Notes under the pieces: generated by a model
What the model saw: the letters and a program-made list of their open reading frames with translations, nothing else
Database searches by the model: none
What the model was told of the DNA's origin: nothing
NCBI GenBank assembly: GCA_947632705.1
Contig: CANRQE010000017.1
Coordinates: 1 to 43,690 of the forward strand
DNA length: 43,690 bases
Source of the DNA: an uncultured Coprococcus sp.
GTDB taxonomy: Bacteria > Bacillota > Clostridia > Lachnospirales > Lachnospiraceae
Reading direction: 5' to 3'
Shown: positions 8,547 to 17,255 of the stretch, one piece after another
Position numbering within the stretch: the first letter of the stretch is position 1
Layout: each line of letters begins with the position of its first letter
Made by a program: the position numbers and the translations under genes

Positions 8547-10646
8547 TTATTGATTCCTTTCAAGACTCAGAACATGAAGAATCAGCTCCTGCAGTCCTTT
8601 AATGTCAATCGGTTTCGGGAAATGAGCGTTCATCCCCGCATCCAGAGATTTCTGATAGTCCTCTGCAAATGCATTTGCAGACAGGGCAATAATCGGAATA
8701 TGCGAAAGCTCCGGAGATGGCAGTTCCCGGATTCTTTTTGTCGCTTCATATCCGTCCATAACCGGCATCTGTATATCCATAAGAATCAGGGAATAATAAC
8801 CCGGTTCTGAGCGCCTTACCATTTCATAAGCAGCCAGTCCATTTTCAGCCGTATCCACAAGATATCCCTCTGTCTTTAGCAGCTCCTCCGATATCTCACA
8901 GTTGACCGCATTATCTTCCACCAGCAGAATCCGTCTGCCGACTAACTCACTCTCTTTCAATACCGCATCAGGAGGCATCGATTCCTTTAAAGACTGATCC
9001 TCCTGCTGCTTTAAGAGAATTTGAATCGTAAATTGCGTCCCTTTTCCGACCTCGCTTCGGACATCCATCTCGCCCTCCATCATATCGACCAGACATTTTA
9101 CAACTGCAAGACCGAGTCCGGTTCCATGTACGCCGCTCTTTGTCGTATTACGTTCTCTCTTAAACGGATCAAATAAATATTTCATAAAATCTTCAGATAT
9201 ACCGATACCATGATCTTCGATTGTAAACCGATATTTTCCATAGCGCTGCAGTTCAATATCTTCCTCTTCTACGATCAGACTGACCATACCGCCTTTGTGG
9301 GAATACTTGATCGCATTGTCCAAAATCTGACACAGAATCTCCCGCAGCCGGATATAATCTGCAACAACTGCAAATTTCCGCACGTTTGTCATATTCAGAT
9401 TGAATTGTATCTCTCTCTTTACGACAGATGGAAGAATTGTTTTTTTAACATCCTCAAGCAAATCCGTCAGATAGCATTCACTTTCCATCAAATTTGCTTT
9501 TCCCGATTCAATCCGTGTAATTTCCAGAGATTCATTTACAATTGCGAGTAACTGTTCACTGGAGGAACGAATTTGTTTCAGGTATGTATCTACCCTTTCC
9601 GTATCTGTAATATATTTTTTAATCAGCTCCGTATATCCGATAATTGCATTTAATGGAGTCCTGATATCGTGGGACATATTGGAAAGGAAGGTATTTCTTG
9701 CCACATGTGCCGTCTGCGCCTGCTGCAGCGCTACCTGCAGCAGATTCTGTTTTTCTGTCTGCTCTGTAATATCCTTTGCAATTGACAATGCAATCACGTC
9801 ACCGGTAAAGTCATTCCTGCCCAGCAAAAAAAGATATTGTACCAATCGCTTTCTCCCGATTTTGTCAACGATCCACGAATTATAGGTCTGCTCAAGTTCT
9901 CCTTTCATATAACACCGGATCATCCGGTCAACATCAAAAAAGTTCTGATAGGCATCTGTTTCATCAGGATTGATATTCTGCTGCCAGAAATCTACATAAT
10001 CAGAATATTTCTCAAAGACCGGAACGTCCGGAACTTCAAACAGGTCCATTATCCTGTCATCAAACATATGCAGGGATGTAGATATAAATTCATCCCTGGT
10101 AAGATTAATTTCAAAAAACGCAATCGCATCGTACAATATGGCTTTCTTGTACTGGCTCTCCCGGATATACGCCGTACGCAGCTCTTCGTTAATTTCCTCC
10201 AGATCATTCATCCGCTTTTTTAAGCGTTCTGTCGCATCCTCAATAAAAACATAGAAGATATCCCCATAGGTTTCGGTATGCATGAAATGCCCATAGTCCT
10301 CAACCCAACGTACACTGCCATCCTTTTGTATGATCCTGTATTCCACAAAGTCCAGATCATAGTTGCTGTTTTGAATCTGTTTTTTAATACTTTGTTCGAT
10401 CTCATCAATATCATCAGGATGTACAAGGCCGGGGAAGGTATAGTTTGTCAGCTCCTTAAATTCCTCCAGACTCTCACAGCCGAAAATGCGAAGCATGGCG
10501 TGATTGATATAAATCAGCTCCTCTGCTCCATCGGCATGATAGATAAAAAATCCACCCGGCATTCCTTCTGAAATCTGTTCTATAATCGGAAGGGTGTTCT
10601 CATTTAAAATTAAATCCGTCGTTCTGTTTTGTTTTATATTATCCAT
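8547..10646 (-). CDS. PAS hybrid sensor histidine kinase / response regulator
   Basis: 699 aa, cytoplasmic (no TM segment). A PAS domain (about 20-140) is followed by a second sensor-like segment (to about 300). The HisKA domain has phospho-acceptor H326 in SNMSHDIRTPLNA. The HATPase domain shows N, G1 and G2 boxes (DNAIKYS, EDHGIGI, GTGLGLAV). A C-terminal receiver has the acidic pair VEDN, phospho-acceptor D624 in LMDIQMPVMDG, and KPI. The ATG at 10646 is chosen because AGAAGGAG lies 10 nt upstream and overlaps the stop of the upstream HD-GYP gene, a sign of coupling. It has no dedicated partner regulator; phosphoryl flow to the HPt at 34869 is possible. Confidence 0.93.
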   Translation of the reverse strand: MDNIKQNRTTDLILNENTLPIIEQISEGMPGGFFIYHADGAEELIYINHAMLRIFGCESLEEFKELTNYTFPGLVHPDDIDEIEQSIKKQIQNSNYDLDFVEYRIIQKDGSVRWVEDYGHFMHTETYGDIFYVFIEDATERLKKRMNDLEEINEELRTAYIRESQYKKAILYDAIAFFEINLTRDEFISTSLHMFDDRIMDLFEVPDVPVFEKYSDYVDFWQQNINPDETDAYQNFFDVDRMIRCYMKGELEQTYNSWIVDKIGRKRLVQYLFLLGRNDFTGDVIALSIAKDITEQTEKQNLLQVALQQAQTAHVARNTFLSNMSHDIRTPLNAIIGYTELIKKYITDTERVDTYLKQIRSSSEQLLAIVNESLEITRIESGKANLMESECYLTDLLEDVKKTILPSVVKREIQFNLNMTNVRKFAVVADYIRLREILCQILDNAIKYSHKGGMVSLIVEEEDIELQRYGKYRFTIEDHGIGISEDFMKYLFDPFKRERNTTKSGVHGTGLGLAVVKCLVDMMEGEMDVRSEVGKGTQFTIQILLKQQEDQSLKESMPPDAVLKESELVGRRILLVEDNAVNCEISEELLKTEGYLVDTAENGLAAYEMVRRSEPGYYSLILMDIQMPVMDGYEATKRIRELPSPELSHIPIIALSANAFAEDYQKSLDAGMNAHFPKPIDIKGLQELILHVLSLERNQ

Positions 10647-10662
10647 AGAACACATGCTCCTT

Positions 10663-13623
10663 CTATTCCGCTGCATTTCTTTCTATAAAGCCATCATCTA
10701 TCATGTCAATCATACATTTTGCCGCATCCGGATCGAACTGCTCACCCATACACCGCTGAATTTCTTCACGGGCATGCTCCACCGTTGTTCCGTCATGATA
10801 ATAACGCTTGCTGCACATTGCGTCAAATGCATCTGCAACTGCAATGATTCTGGCTTTTAAAGGAATCTCATCCCCCTTCAGACCCTCACAGTATCCTTTT
10901 CCGTTGTAGAACTCGTGATGATACTTTGCACCGTCTGCGATACCCGGAATTGCCGTGAATTCTTTCAGTATCTCTCCGCCAATTCTCGGATGGCTCTTGA
11001 CAATCTCCCATTCTTCCTTTGTGAGCTTGCCGTTTTTCTTTAATATGCTGTCAGGGATACCGATTTTTCCAATATCGTGCAGTAACGCCATATAATAAAT
11101 ATTTTCCTGTTCCTCCTCCGGCAGATTCATCCGCCTTGCAATCTCTTTGGAATAAAAGGCTACTCTGCCGGAATGTCCGTTTGTATCCTTATCCTTGGCA
11201 TCAATCGCATTTGCAAAGGTATGCAGCGACTGTTCGATAATGGAACGGTATTCGGTCTGGCGTTTTTTCAGATTTGCAATCTTCACCCTGTACACACACC
11301 GGAAAATCCCTGCTATTACAGCAATCAAAACCAGAACCATTAAAATCCAGAACCATCCCAGCTCCCGGAAATGATATTTTTTATGTATGGTAATACGATA
11401 GCTGTCTCCTTTCACGCCGTCTTCATTATATACCGTTACATGAAATACATAATCTCCGCCGTTCAGGTTCGTATAGCTGATGTTTGGCATTTCGGATATA
11501 TTGCATCGTATCATTTTATCGTCAAAGCCTTCCAGATAATATTCTACATATTTATCTGCAGGCGTATAGGACATCACGGCCAGATCTAAAGTAATACGTT
11601 TGGTGGATGCGGGTACTTCAATCTTTGTCGGATTCATATAGATCTGATCGTCTGCCGTAATCTGCGTTACCGCTCCTTTCGGAGCCGCACTGTTGACCGG
11701 AATATCAGCTGTATTAATTATGGATACCCCATTATTTGTACAAAGCCACAGATATCCATCTTCCGAAAGATAATTCCAGGAATTTGCAACAAGGGTTCCT
11801 GTCAGTCCATATTCTTTCGATAATTCTTTTCCTTCCCCGGTTTCCTCCAACAAATCTGCTTTATCTACAATAACCGGTCCATTGCTTTTCATCAGCCATA
11901 ATTCACTGCCAATCATCTGAATATCCAGCACACTGCCCGCTCCATGGTGGAACGAAAGTTTACGGATGCCTGTTTCATCCCAAAAATAGAGAGCATTACC
12001 TGCACTGACCCAGACTCCATTCTGCTCCGGATCCACTGCCATACGCATAACAACACCGGAATCCAATCCCTCTTCTTCATAATACTGTTTTACGGTATCC
12101 TCCTTTATGGCATAGATGCCCATGCCATCGCTTCCTGCAATCAGGGTTCCGTCCTCCGCCTGATACATACAGAGAATAAACGGATATGGAAGCACATCGG
12201 CGCCGTAGCTCCGCACGACTTTATCATTTTTCATAATGTCAATACCACTGCTGCCGGCAATTGCAAGAGAGCCATCCTGCAATACAAGCGTAGAACGGAC
12301 CTGATTGCTTAACAATCCGTCTTCTTCGGTAAAGATTTTTATCTGATTTTCTTTCGGAATATATTTTGCCAGTCCATCCCCATAGAGGCTGAACCAGATT
12401 GTGCCGGTATCCTCACAGGTAATATGGCGCACCCGCTTGGATTCGAGCATCTCCGTCAGTTCATTTCTGATCTGTTTATTCTTTTTGTCCAGAATGATCA
12501 GGCCATAATCTGTTCCGATATAGGTATTATCTTCATACCGCTCAATCACATTGACTGCCGTACCGGCCAGATCATTGCCCCGGTTGATGTTGAAATACTT
12601 TCCATGGGAGAAATAGCCCACTCCCGTTTTCGTGGACGCCGTCCACAGGTTCCCTTCATAATCCTGTATCATATAGGATACAGACGATAAATCCTTCATG
12701 ACAGACGGGATATCAAACTCCCCTTTTTCATTGACAAATCCCATGCCGTTATCTGCCAATACCCAGATGTTCTTGTCCGTATCCTCATATAATTTATTCA
12801 TTGTATGTATCGTACCCGTCTTTATAATCCGGACTGAAAAGGACGATATCTGATACTTTGAATCTGTCATCATTAAACGGGCGATTTCATTGCCGCTGCT
12901 GCCCAGATAGACACAGTCATCTGACGCCGCCAGTACAGAGTAGCAGTCATTTTCCATAAACGGCGCACTGTCTGTCTGCATAACAACGGTATCTTCCTGT
13001 ATAACCAGAATCTCTCCGTTATCCGAACAGGCCCAGACGGCATCATTCCTGTCGGAAGTCAGATCATAAATAATATGTCCCTGTGTATCGGAAACCGCAA
13101 ACAGTTCCGCACTCTTTTCCGGCTGAATCATGGCAAGGCCCGATGTCGTACCTACATATATTGTTCCGTCTGAGGTCTCGGTAAAGGATCTGACAGAATA
13201 AAACGCATCATCCTCCCCGTTGTACGGAGCTTTTGTAAAATTTCCATTCTCATATACATAGACGCCCTTATCATTGGTCCCGATATAAAGCTTTCCATCC
13301 ATACCTTCATGCAGGGCCCTGATACTGGAGGACTCCAGTGTATTGTCCTCTTCGCTGTAATTTTTGAAATTCGTACCGTCATATCGGATCAATCCTCCAT
13401 AACTGCCAATCCAGATATAGCCGTCCTGCGTCTGTATAACGACATTTGCCTCGCCTGTCGGCAGGCCGTTATCCTCATTATATACTGTTTTGATCCAATC
13501 CTCAGAATCCTGCTCTTCCGCACCATATGCCAAAATCCCATTCATGCAGATTATTACCGGCAATACGATCATGCAAAGCCATATCAAATGCATAAATCCT
13601 GTCTGTTTTCCTGTCCGTTTCAC
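10663..13623 (-). CDS. Two-component-propeller sensor with HD-GYP output
   Basis: 986 aa transmembrane receptor. An N-terminal signal/anchor (about 12-33) leads into repeated beta-propeller blades of the two-component regulator type (recurring DGYIWIGSYGGLIRYDG-like units, about 40-620). A Y_Y_Y-like domain (to about 745) precedes one TM helix (about 755-775). The cytoplasmic HD-GYP domain has HD at 849-850 in LLHDIGKIGIP and HHEFYNGKGYCEG in the GYP position, with Cys for Pro. It should degrade c-di-GMP in response to an extracellular signal. The start is GTG with AAAGGAGA upstream. It is first in an operon with the PAS hybrid kinase. Confidence 0.93.
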   Translation of the reverse strand: MKRTGKQTGFMHLIWLCMIVLPVIICMNGILAYGAEEQDSEDWIKTVYNEDNGLPTGEANVVIQTQDGYIWIGSYGGLIRYDGTNFKNYSEEDNTLESSSIRALHEGMDGKLYIGTNDKGVYVYENGNFTKAPYNGEDDAFYSVRSFTETSDGTIYVGTTSGLAMIQPEKSAELFAVSDTQGHIIYDLTSDRNDAVWACSDNGEILVIQEDTVVMQTDSAPFMENDCYSVLAASDDCVYLGSSGNEIARLMMTDSKYQISSFSVRIIKTGTIHTMNKLYEDTDKNIWVLADNGMGFVNEKGEFDIPSVMKDLSSVSYMIQDYEGNLWTASTKTGVGYFSHGKYFNINRGNDLAGTAVNVIERYEDNTYIGTDYGLIILDKKNKQIRNELTEMLESKRVRHITCEDTGTIWFSLYGDGLAKYIPKENQIKIFTEEDGLLSNQVRSTLVLQDGSLAIAGSSGIDIMKNDKVVRSYGADVLPYPFILCMYQAEDGTLIAGSDGMGIYAIKEDTVKQYYEEEGLDSGVVMRMAVDPEQNGVWVSAGNALYFWDETGIRKLSFHHGAGSVLDIQMIGSELWLMKSNGPVIVDKADLLEETGEGKELSKEYGLTGTLVANSWNYLSEDGYLWLCTNNGVSIINTADIPVNSAAPKGAVTQITADDQIYMNPTKIEVPASTKRITLDLAVMSYTPADKYVEYYLEGFDDKMIRCNISEMPNISYTNLNGGDYVFHVTVYNEDGVKGDSYRITIHKKYHFRELGWFWILMVLVLIAVIAGIFRCVYRVKIANLKKRQTEYRSIIEQSLHTFANAIDAKDKDTNGHSGRVAFYSKEIARRMNLPEEEQENIYYMALLHDIGKIGIPDSILKKNGKLTKEEWEIVKSHPRIGGEILKEFTAIPGIADGAKYHHEFYNGKGYCEGLKGDEIPLKARIIAVADAFDAMCSKRYYHDGTTVEHAREEIQRCMGEQFDPDAAKCMIDMIDDGFIERNAAE

Positions 13624-13699
13624 GGTATACTCTCCTTTGACCTTCTATTTTTCAATAAAATTTTCACTCATCCGCCAATTATCTGTGCATATATTGGTA

Positions 13700-13728
13700 A
13701 TTATAACAAAACAGATAAAGATAGACAA
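13700..13728 (-). promoter_or_regulatory. Promoter of HD-GYP/hybrid kinase operon
   Basis: TTGTCT (13728-13723), a 17-nt spacer and a perfect TATAAT (13705-13700), about 75 nt before the GTG start. A vegetative sigma-A type promoter. Confidence 0.75.
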
Positions 13729-13760
13729 GAAAATTCACGATTATATCTCTATATAAAATA

Positions 13761-13795
13761 TGCCGTTTCCCTGCATGCAAAACAAAGAAACGGCA
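13761..13795 (-). terminator. Stem-loop after SGNH gene
   Basis: TGCCGTTTC (13761-13769) pairs with GAAACGGCA (13787-13795). On the minus strand it is followed by TATTTTAT, a weak T tract. Probable terminator of the phosphatase/SGNH operon. Confidence 0.55.
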
Positions 13796-13829
13796 ATCTC
13801 ATAAAAAGTAATTCTGCTGTTATTCATTT

Positions 13830-14840
13830 TTATGGCGTTTCGCCATGTGTGATCACATCAAAAAACACATCCGCAATCAGCTGATGCCCTGTGGAATTGG
13901 TATGGACATCCAGATTGATTCCCTGTGTATTGACATATGCGTTTAAAACATATTCCTCTGTCTCCTGAAACGCCTGATATACATCTGCTACCTCATATCC
14001 CAGATCAGAGGCCCGTTCGATAATGATCCTGTTCAACTCAGTAACCACATCATCAGCAAGGGAATCTAAACTCGTATCATTATCTCCTTCCGTAAAATCA
14101 ATTCCTTTATAGGGATTATAAATTGTCATAAAAATGATACGGCAATCCGGATTTACCCTCCGGAGTTCTCCCATGATCGATTCCAGATTTTCATAATAAT
14201 TGTCTGCATTTACCTGAAGGATCTCCCACAGCTTCTGATATCCCACAAAGAAAAGGCTCTCTACCGGCTGCAGCATATCATTTGCACCGATACAGACTGT
14301 AATCAGATCCGCATCCTGCAAATGACTGATCCTGTCATGCTGCAGGTTATCAAGCAGCTCATCACTGGTCTGCCCGTCCACTCCATAATTGTATTCTGTC
14401 CAGGACTGCTGTGTATCTTCCTCCAGTTTCTCTCTTAACAGAAAAGAAAAACGCTCCTTTGTACTTGCAAGTCCGAAGCCTCTGGTAATAGAATCACCGA
14501 TTGCAACATATATCATTTCTTCCGTATCCTCTGTACTCTCCATAGTCTGTTCTGTCTCCTGCTTTTTTCCGGTCTGCTCCGTATCCGATTCTGTCTGGTC
14601 AGGCTCTATCGGGTGCATGGCTGTCCGGTCAGATGCAGGATCAGACTCTCCCGTACTCTCTGCTTCCTGCCCGACAATCCTATCCGTCTTCTGTTCATCC
14701 TCAGAGGATACCTGTTCGGTTTCTGTCTGCCCGTTTTGTGTTCTGTCCGTTGTCAATGTAAAAACTATAATTCCGGCAATCGCAATGACAAATCCAAGTA
14801 CGACAAAAATCAGAATCTTTAACTGCTTCATTTCTATCAC
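13830..14840 (-). CDS. Membrane-anchored SGNH/GDSL hydrolase
   Basis: 336 aa. A TM anchor (about residues 8-29) is followed by a Thr/Glu/Ser/Gln-rich linker of about 80 residues and an extracellular SGNH esterase domain. Block I is AIGDSITRG (Ser117), block II YGVDGQTS (Gly), block III CIGANDM (Asn), and the block V Asp/His is in LDVHTNSTGH. The substrate is unknown; cell-surface lipid or acylated glycan is typical for the fold. The GTG at 14840 overlaps the phosphatase stop by 4 nt (GTGA); an ATG three codons later is an alternative start. The overlap indicates one transcript with the phosphatase. Confidence 0.88.
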   Translation of the reverse strand: MIEMKQLKILIFVVLGFVIAIAGIIVFTLTTDRTQNGQTETEQVSSEDEQKTDRIVGQEAESTGESDPASDRTAMHPIEPDQTESDTEQTGKKQETEQTMESTEDTEEMIYVAIGDSITRGFGLASTKERFSFLLREKLEEDTQQSWTEYNYGVDGQTSDELLDNLQHDRISHLQDADLITVCIGANDMLQPVESLFFVGYQKLWEILQVNADNYYENLESIMGELRRVNPDCRIIFMTIYNPYKGIDFTEGDNDTSLDSLADDVVTELNRIIIERASDLGYEVADVYQAFQETEEYVLNAYVNTQGINLDVHTNSTGHQLIADVFFDVITHGETP

Positions 14841-15301
14841 GCTTCTCTCATTTGATAACCCAGATGTGCAAGAAATCCTTTTAAGCCCTTTACAATATCT
14901 TCATAGGCCGTATCGAAATCTCCGGTATACCATGGATCCTTAACGCTTCGATGTTCTCCTGCAAAATCCAGCAGCAGATGTATCTTGCCACCCTTTCTTT
15001 CTGTTATTCTTTCTATATTCCGGATATTATATTCATCCATTCCAATCAGATAATCATAATAAGCGTAATCTTTTTTCTTTAATTGTACGGCATATTTGCC
15101 CTTCGTGGATATCCCGTATTCTGCCAGCTTGTTTCTGGCGCCATGATGTACCGGATTTCCGATTTCTTCCGTGCTGGTAGCAGCCGATGCAATCTCAAAC
15201 CGGTCTGCAATTCCGAGCCTTTCTGTCATATCTTTTAATAAAAATTCCGCCATGGGAGAACGGCAGATGTTGCCATGGCAGATGAAAAGGATTTTTATCA
15301 T
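14837..15301 (-). CDS. Low-molecular-weight protein tyrosine phosphatase
   Basis: 154 aa. The CX5R phosphate loop is CHGNICRSP (C8, R14) at the N-terminus, and the general-acid Asp lies in VKDPWYTGDFDTAYEDI near the C-terminus. The residue after Asn is Ile rather than the Thr seen in arginine-phosphatase YwlE, which favours phosphotyrosine. It heads a two-gene operon with the SGNH hydrolase. Such phosphatases often act with tyrosine kinases of exopolysaccharide export, but none is in view. Confidence 0.92.
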   Translation of the reverse strand: MIKILFICHGNICRSPMAEFLLKDMTERLGIADRFEIASAATSTEEIGNPVHHGARNKLAEYGISTKGKYAVQLKKKDYAYYDYLIGMDEYNIRNIERITERKGGKIHLLLDFAGEHRSVKDPWYTGDFDTAYEDIVKGLKGFLAHLGYQMREA

Positions 15302-15640
15302 AGTCTCTATATCCCTTCACAAGTCTGAAAAAAGATGATATTGCTGTTTTTTTCGGACTTTAGGTTTTTCTTTAATTTTTCATAAGTCTCTATAAATCTA
15401 TGTAACTACACCACTCAGCGGTGTAGTAAATGGTGTAGTAAACTTAAGATACTACCACCATACTTGCTGCTTATTCAACAGTAAAATCCCTGTCTTTTTT
15501 CATTTCAGGGGACTGGCGAAACTGTGAAATATATTTTCGGAATATCAGTTTGTAACAGAGAATATATCGATTCTACATCTTCTTGCATAATGGGAATAGA
15601 TATTAAACGTTCCTATTCTGTCAGTTCCCTCCATGCTACC
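15302..15640. other. Non-coding/degraded stretch with small repeats
   Basis: No intact gene. ACTACACC (15405-15412) and GGTGTAGT (15420-15427) form an inverted repeat, and a second GGTGTAGT follows at 15432-15439. On the minus strand 15615-15505 there is an open stretch between a TAG and a TGA (includes IPIMQEDVESIYSLLQ) that looks like decayed coding DNA. A Shine-Dalgarno/ATG pair near 15637-15627 opens only a 29-codon frame. Confidence 0.45.
15405..15439. repeat. GGTGTAGT inverted and direct repeats
   Basis: Three copies of an 8-mer: ACTACACC, then GGTGTAGT in inverted orientation with a 7-nt gap, then a direct copy 12 nt further on (GGTGTAGTAAA repeated). It looks like a multi-site operator or a recombination-type site. 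No adjacent regulator identifies it. Confidence 0.6.
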
Positions 15641-15642
15641 TC

Positions 15643-15897
15643 CTAACGGCTATACCATGACAATTCACATTTTCGGTCTAGTCCATTGTTTTTATTCAGT
15701 GGTACACGCTCTTTTAAACAATAATCCAAATAATTTTCAAAACAATTCAAACATAAATTTTTCATGAAGCCAACTGGAAATCGTAATTGCCAGACAGCAT
15801 CATTAACCAATCTACCATTACTTACATATTTTGAACCTGCACGCAGCAAATCAGCTGGTTCCTATAATTCTGCTTCTAATTTACGAATGTTAATCAT
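15643..15897 (-). pseudogene. HsdM (type I methyltransferase) N-terminal relic
   Basis: From the ATG at 15897, preceded by AGAGGAAAT, the translation begins MINIRKLEAEL, then an in-frame TAG at 15864, then EPADLLRAGSK. This matches the well-conserved start of HsdM, where Trp normally stands at the stop position (TGG to TAG). After GSK the sequence departs from HsdM and runs 60 more codons without resemblance, ending in TAG. It is the stump of a deleted type I restriction-modification operon. It lies just downstream of a fic gene, a usual neighbour in such operons. Confidence 0.7.
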
Positions 15898-15916
15898 ATC
15901 ATATTTCCTCTAATTT

Positions 15917-16807
15917 CTAATAACTAATCCTAAAGTAATCCAAATACGCTTTATACTTATCCTGTGCCGTCAGGCAGGTATTTGTCAGATAGCCTTTCTC
16001 ATTGTCCCATTCTTTCAATCCCCGGTAGTAGAACATCTTCAGATTATCCTCAATGATGAATGGAACAATATTATATTTCAGACACTCTTTGAACATAATC
16101 AGTCTGCCTACACGACCGTTACCATCTTGGAACGGATGGATTCGCTCAAATTGCACATGGAAGTCCAGAATATCTTCAAGGTTTTTTGCTTCTTTTTCAT
16201 TGTACTTTGTCAGCAGAGCTTTCATCTTATCGGCAACTTCTTCCGGAGAGGCAGTATCCATACCGCCGACTTCATTCGGTAACTTCTTATAATCGCCAAC
16301 AGCGAACCAATCTTTTCTGGAATCACTGGTGCCATTCTTCAAGATCAAATGAAGCTCTTTGATAAACTTCTCAGTTAATGCCGTTTTTGCTTTTTCAATG
16401 ATCACGTCAATACAGCGGAAATGATTCGCCGTTTCAATCACATCATCCACATTAAGGACTTCCTTTTCTACACCGATGGTGTTGGTTTCAAAAATATATC
16501 TGGTCTGATCATGGGTCAAACGGCTTCCTTCAATGTGATTTGAATTGTATGTCAAATCAATCTGCGTTTTATGGTAAATACCACCGGAGTATTTGCTTGC
16601 TTTCTGCTCTTTCAGAATATCCAAGAGGGTAAGCGGTTCCTCCTTTCTCTTATTGGTACGCTCCGGTTTTTCTGCACTTTCAGGAATGTTCCAAGTCTTG
16701 CCGGTAAGAAACGCACCATTCACACGTCCTTGAGCACAGTAATTTCTAACACTGCGTTCCGACACATCCCACTTTTTTGCTATTTCAGTAACTGAAAGGT
16801 ATCGCAT
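15917..16807 (-). CDS. Fic family protein with N-terminal HTH
   Basis: 296 aa. An N-terminal helix-turn-helix (about 3-45, VTEIAKKWDVSERSVRNYC) is followed by the Fic core with HPFQDGNGRVGR (catalytic H224). Fic enzymes transfer AMP or other nucleotide moieties to target hydroxyls. An auto-inhibitory motif of class II type, [S/T]xxxE[G/N], is seen as S89-x3-E93-G94 (SNHIEG) ahead of the core. GGAGG precedes the ATG. Its downstream neighbour is the HsdM stump, so it was probably once part of a restriction-modification operon; it looks intact. Confidence 0.92.
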   Translation of the reverse strand: MRYLSVTEIAKKWDVSERSVRNYCAQGRVNGAFLTGKTWNIPESAEKPERTNKRKEEPLTLLDILKEQKASKYSGGIYHKTQIDLTYNSNHIEGSRLTHDQTRYIFETNTIGVEKEVLNVDDVIETANHFRCIDVIIEKAKTALTEKFIKELHLILKNGTSDSRKDWFAVGDYKKLPNEVGGMDTASPEEVADKMKALLTKYNEKEAKNLEDILDFHVQFERIHPFQDGNGRVGRLIMFKECLKYNIVPFIIEDNLKMFYYRGLKEWDNEKGYLTNTCLTAQDKYKAYLDYFRISY

Positions 16808-17014
16808 CTGCTATCCTCCGTCATAAATCAAATCAATAAACTACATTAACCTATAATATAGTATATCATATCATCGGCAAAAATATCAACCGTTTTCGGT
16901 TTAATCTGCACATTTTTGCCGCAATAGAAAGTTTTATTTTTGCAACATAACGTTCTATCACTACAAATCAAATAAAAGTGTGTTTAAAAGTCAACTCTTA
17001 TTTATTATCAGAAT

Positions 17015-17255
17015 TTACGAATACTCATTCCAGCCGTAGTTTTCGCAAATCTGGCTCTCCAGAAATATTGGTAAATCGTTGGTAATACCGAACAAGGAAC
17101 ACAGGAAATAGCAATTCTTCAGGCTTTTCTCCTTGCCCGGAATATCCTTCCGCAGCAGATGTAACGGATGCAGATCATAATATTTTTCCTCCGAAACTCC
17201 AAAGCAGGTACGATTGGATGTCCGGCGTCAGTGCAAAAATGTTTGACAAATCTAC
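17015..17255 (-). pseudogene. Gene remnant related to the left-edge fragment
   Basis: Reading down from about 17206, 63 codons stay open to TAA at 17017-17015. The frame includes EEKYYDLHPLHLLRKDIPG and NCYFLCSLFGITNDLPIF, a composition typical of real protein. Upstream the frame is broken by TGA, and the 17195-17255 segment repeats 60-122. No start or ribosome site is present. Family not recognised. The repeat begins at the DUF4097 stop codon, so this DNA seems to have been joined precisely at that gene's end. Confidence 0.5.

Noticed and set aside
13309..13884. A 191-codon plus-strand frame over the start of the propeller gene
   Set aside because: Opposite strand of a well-supported gene and its promoter; no family features.
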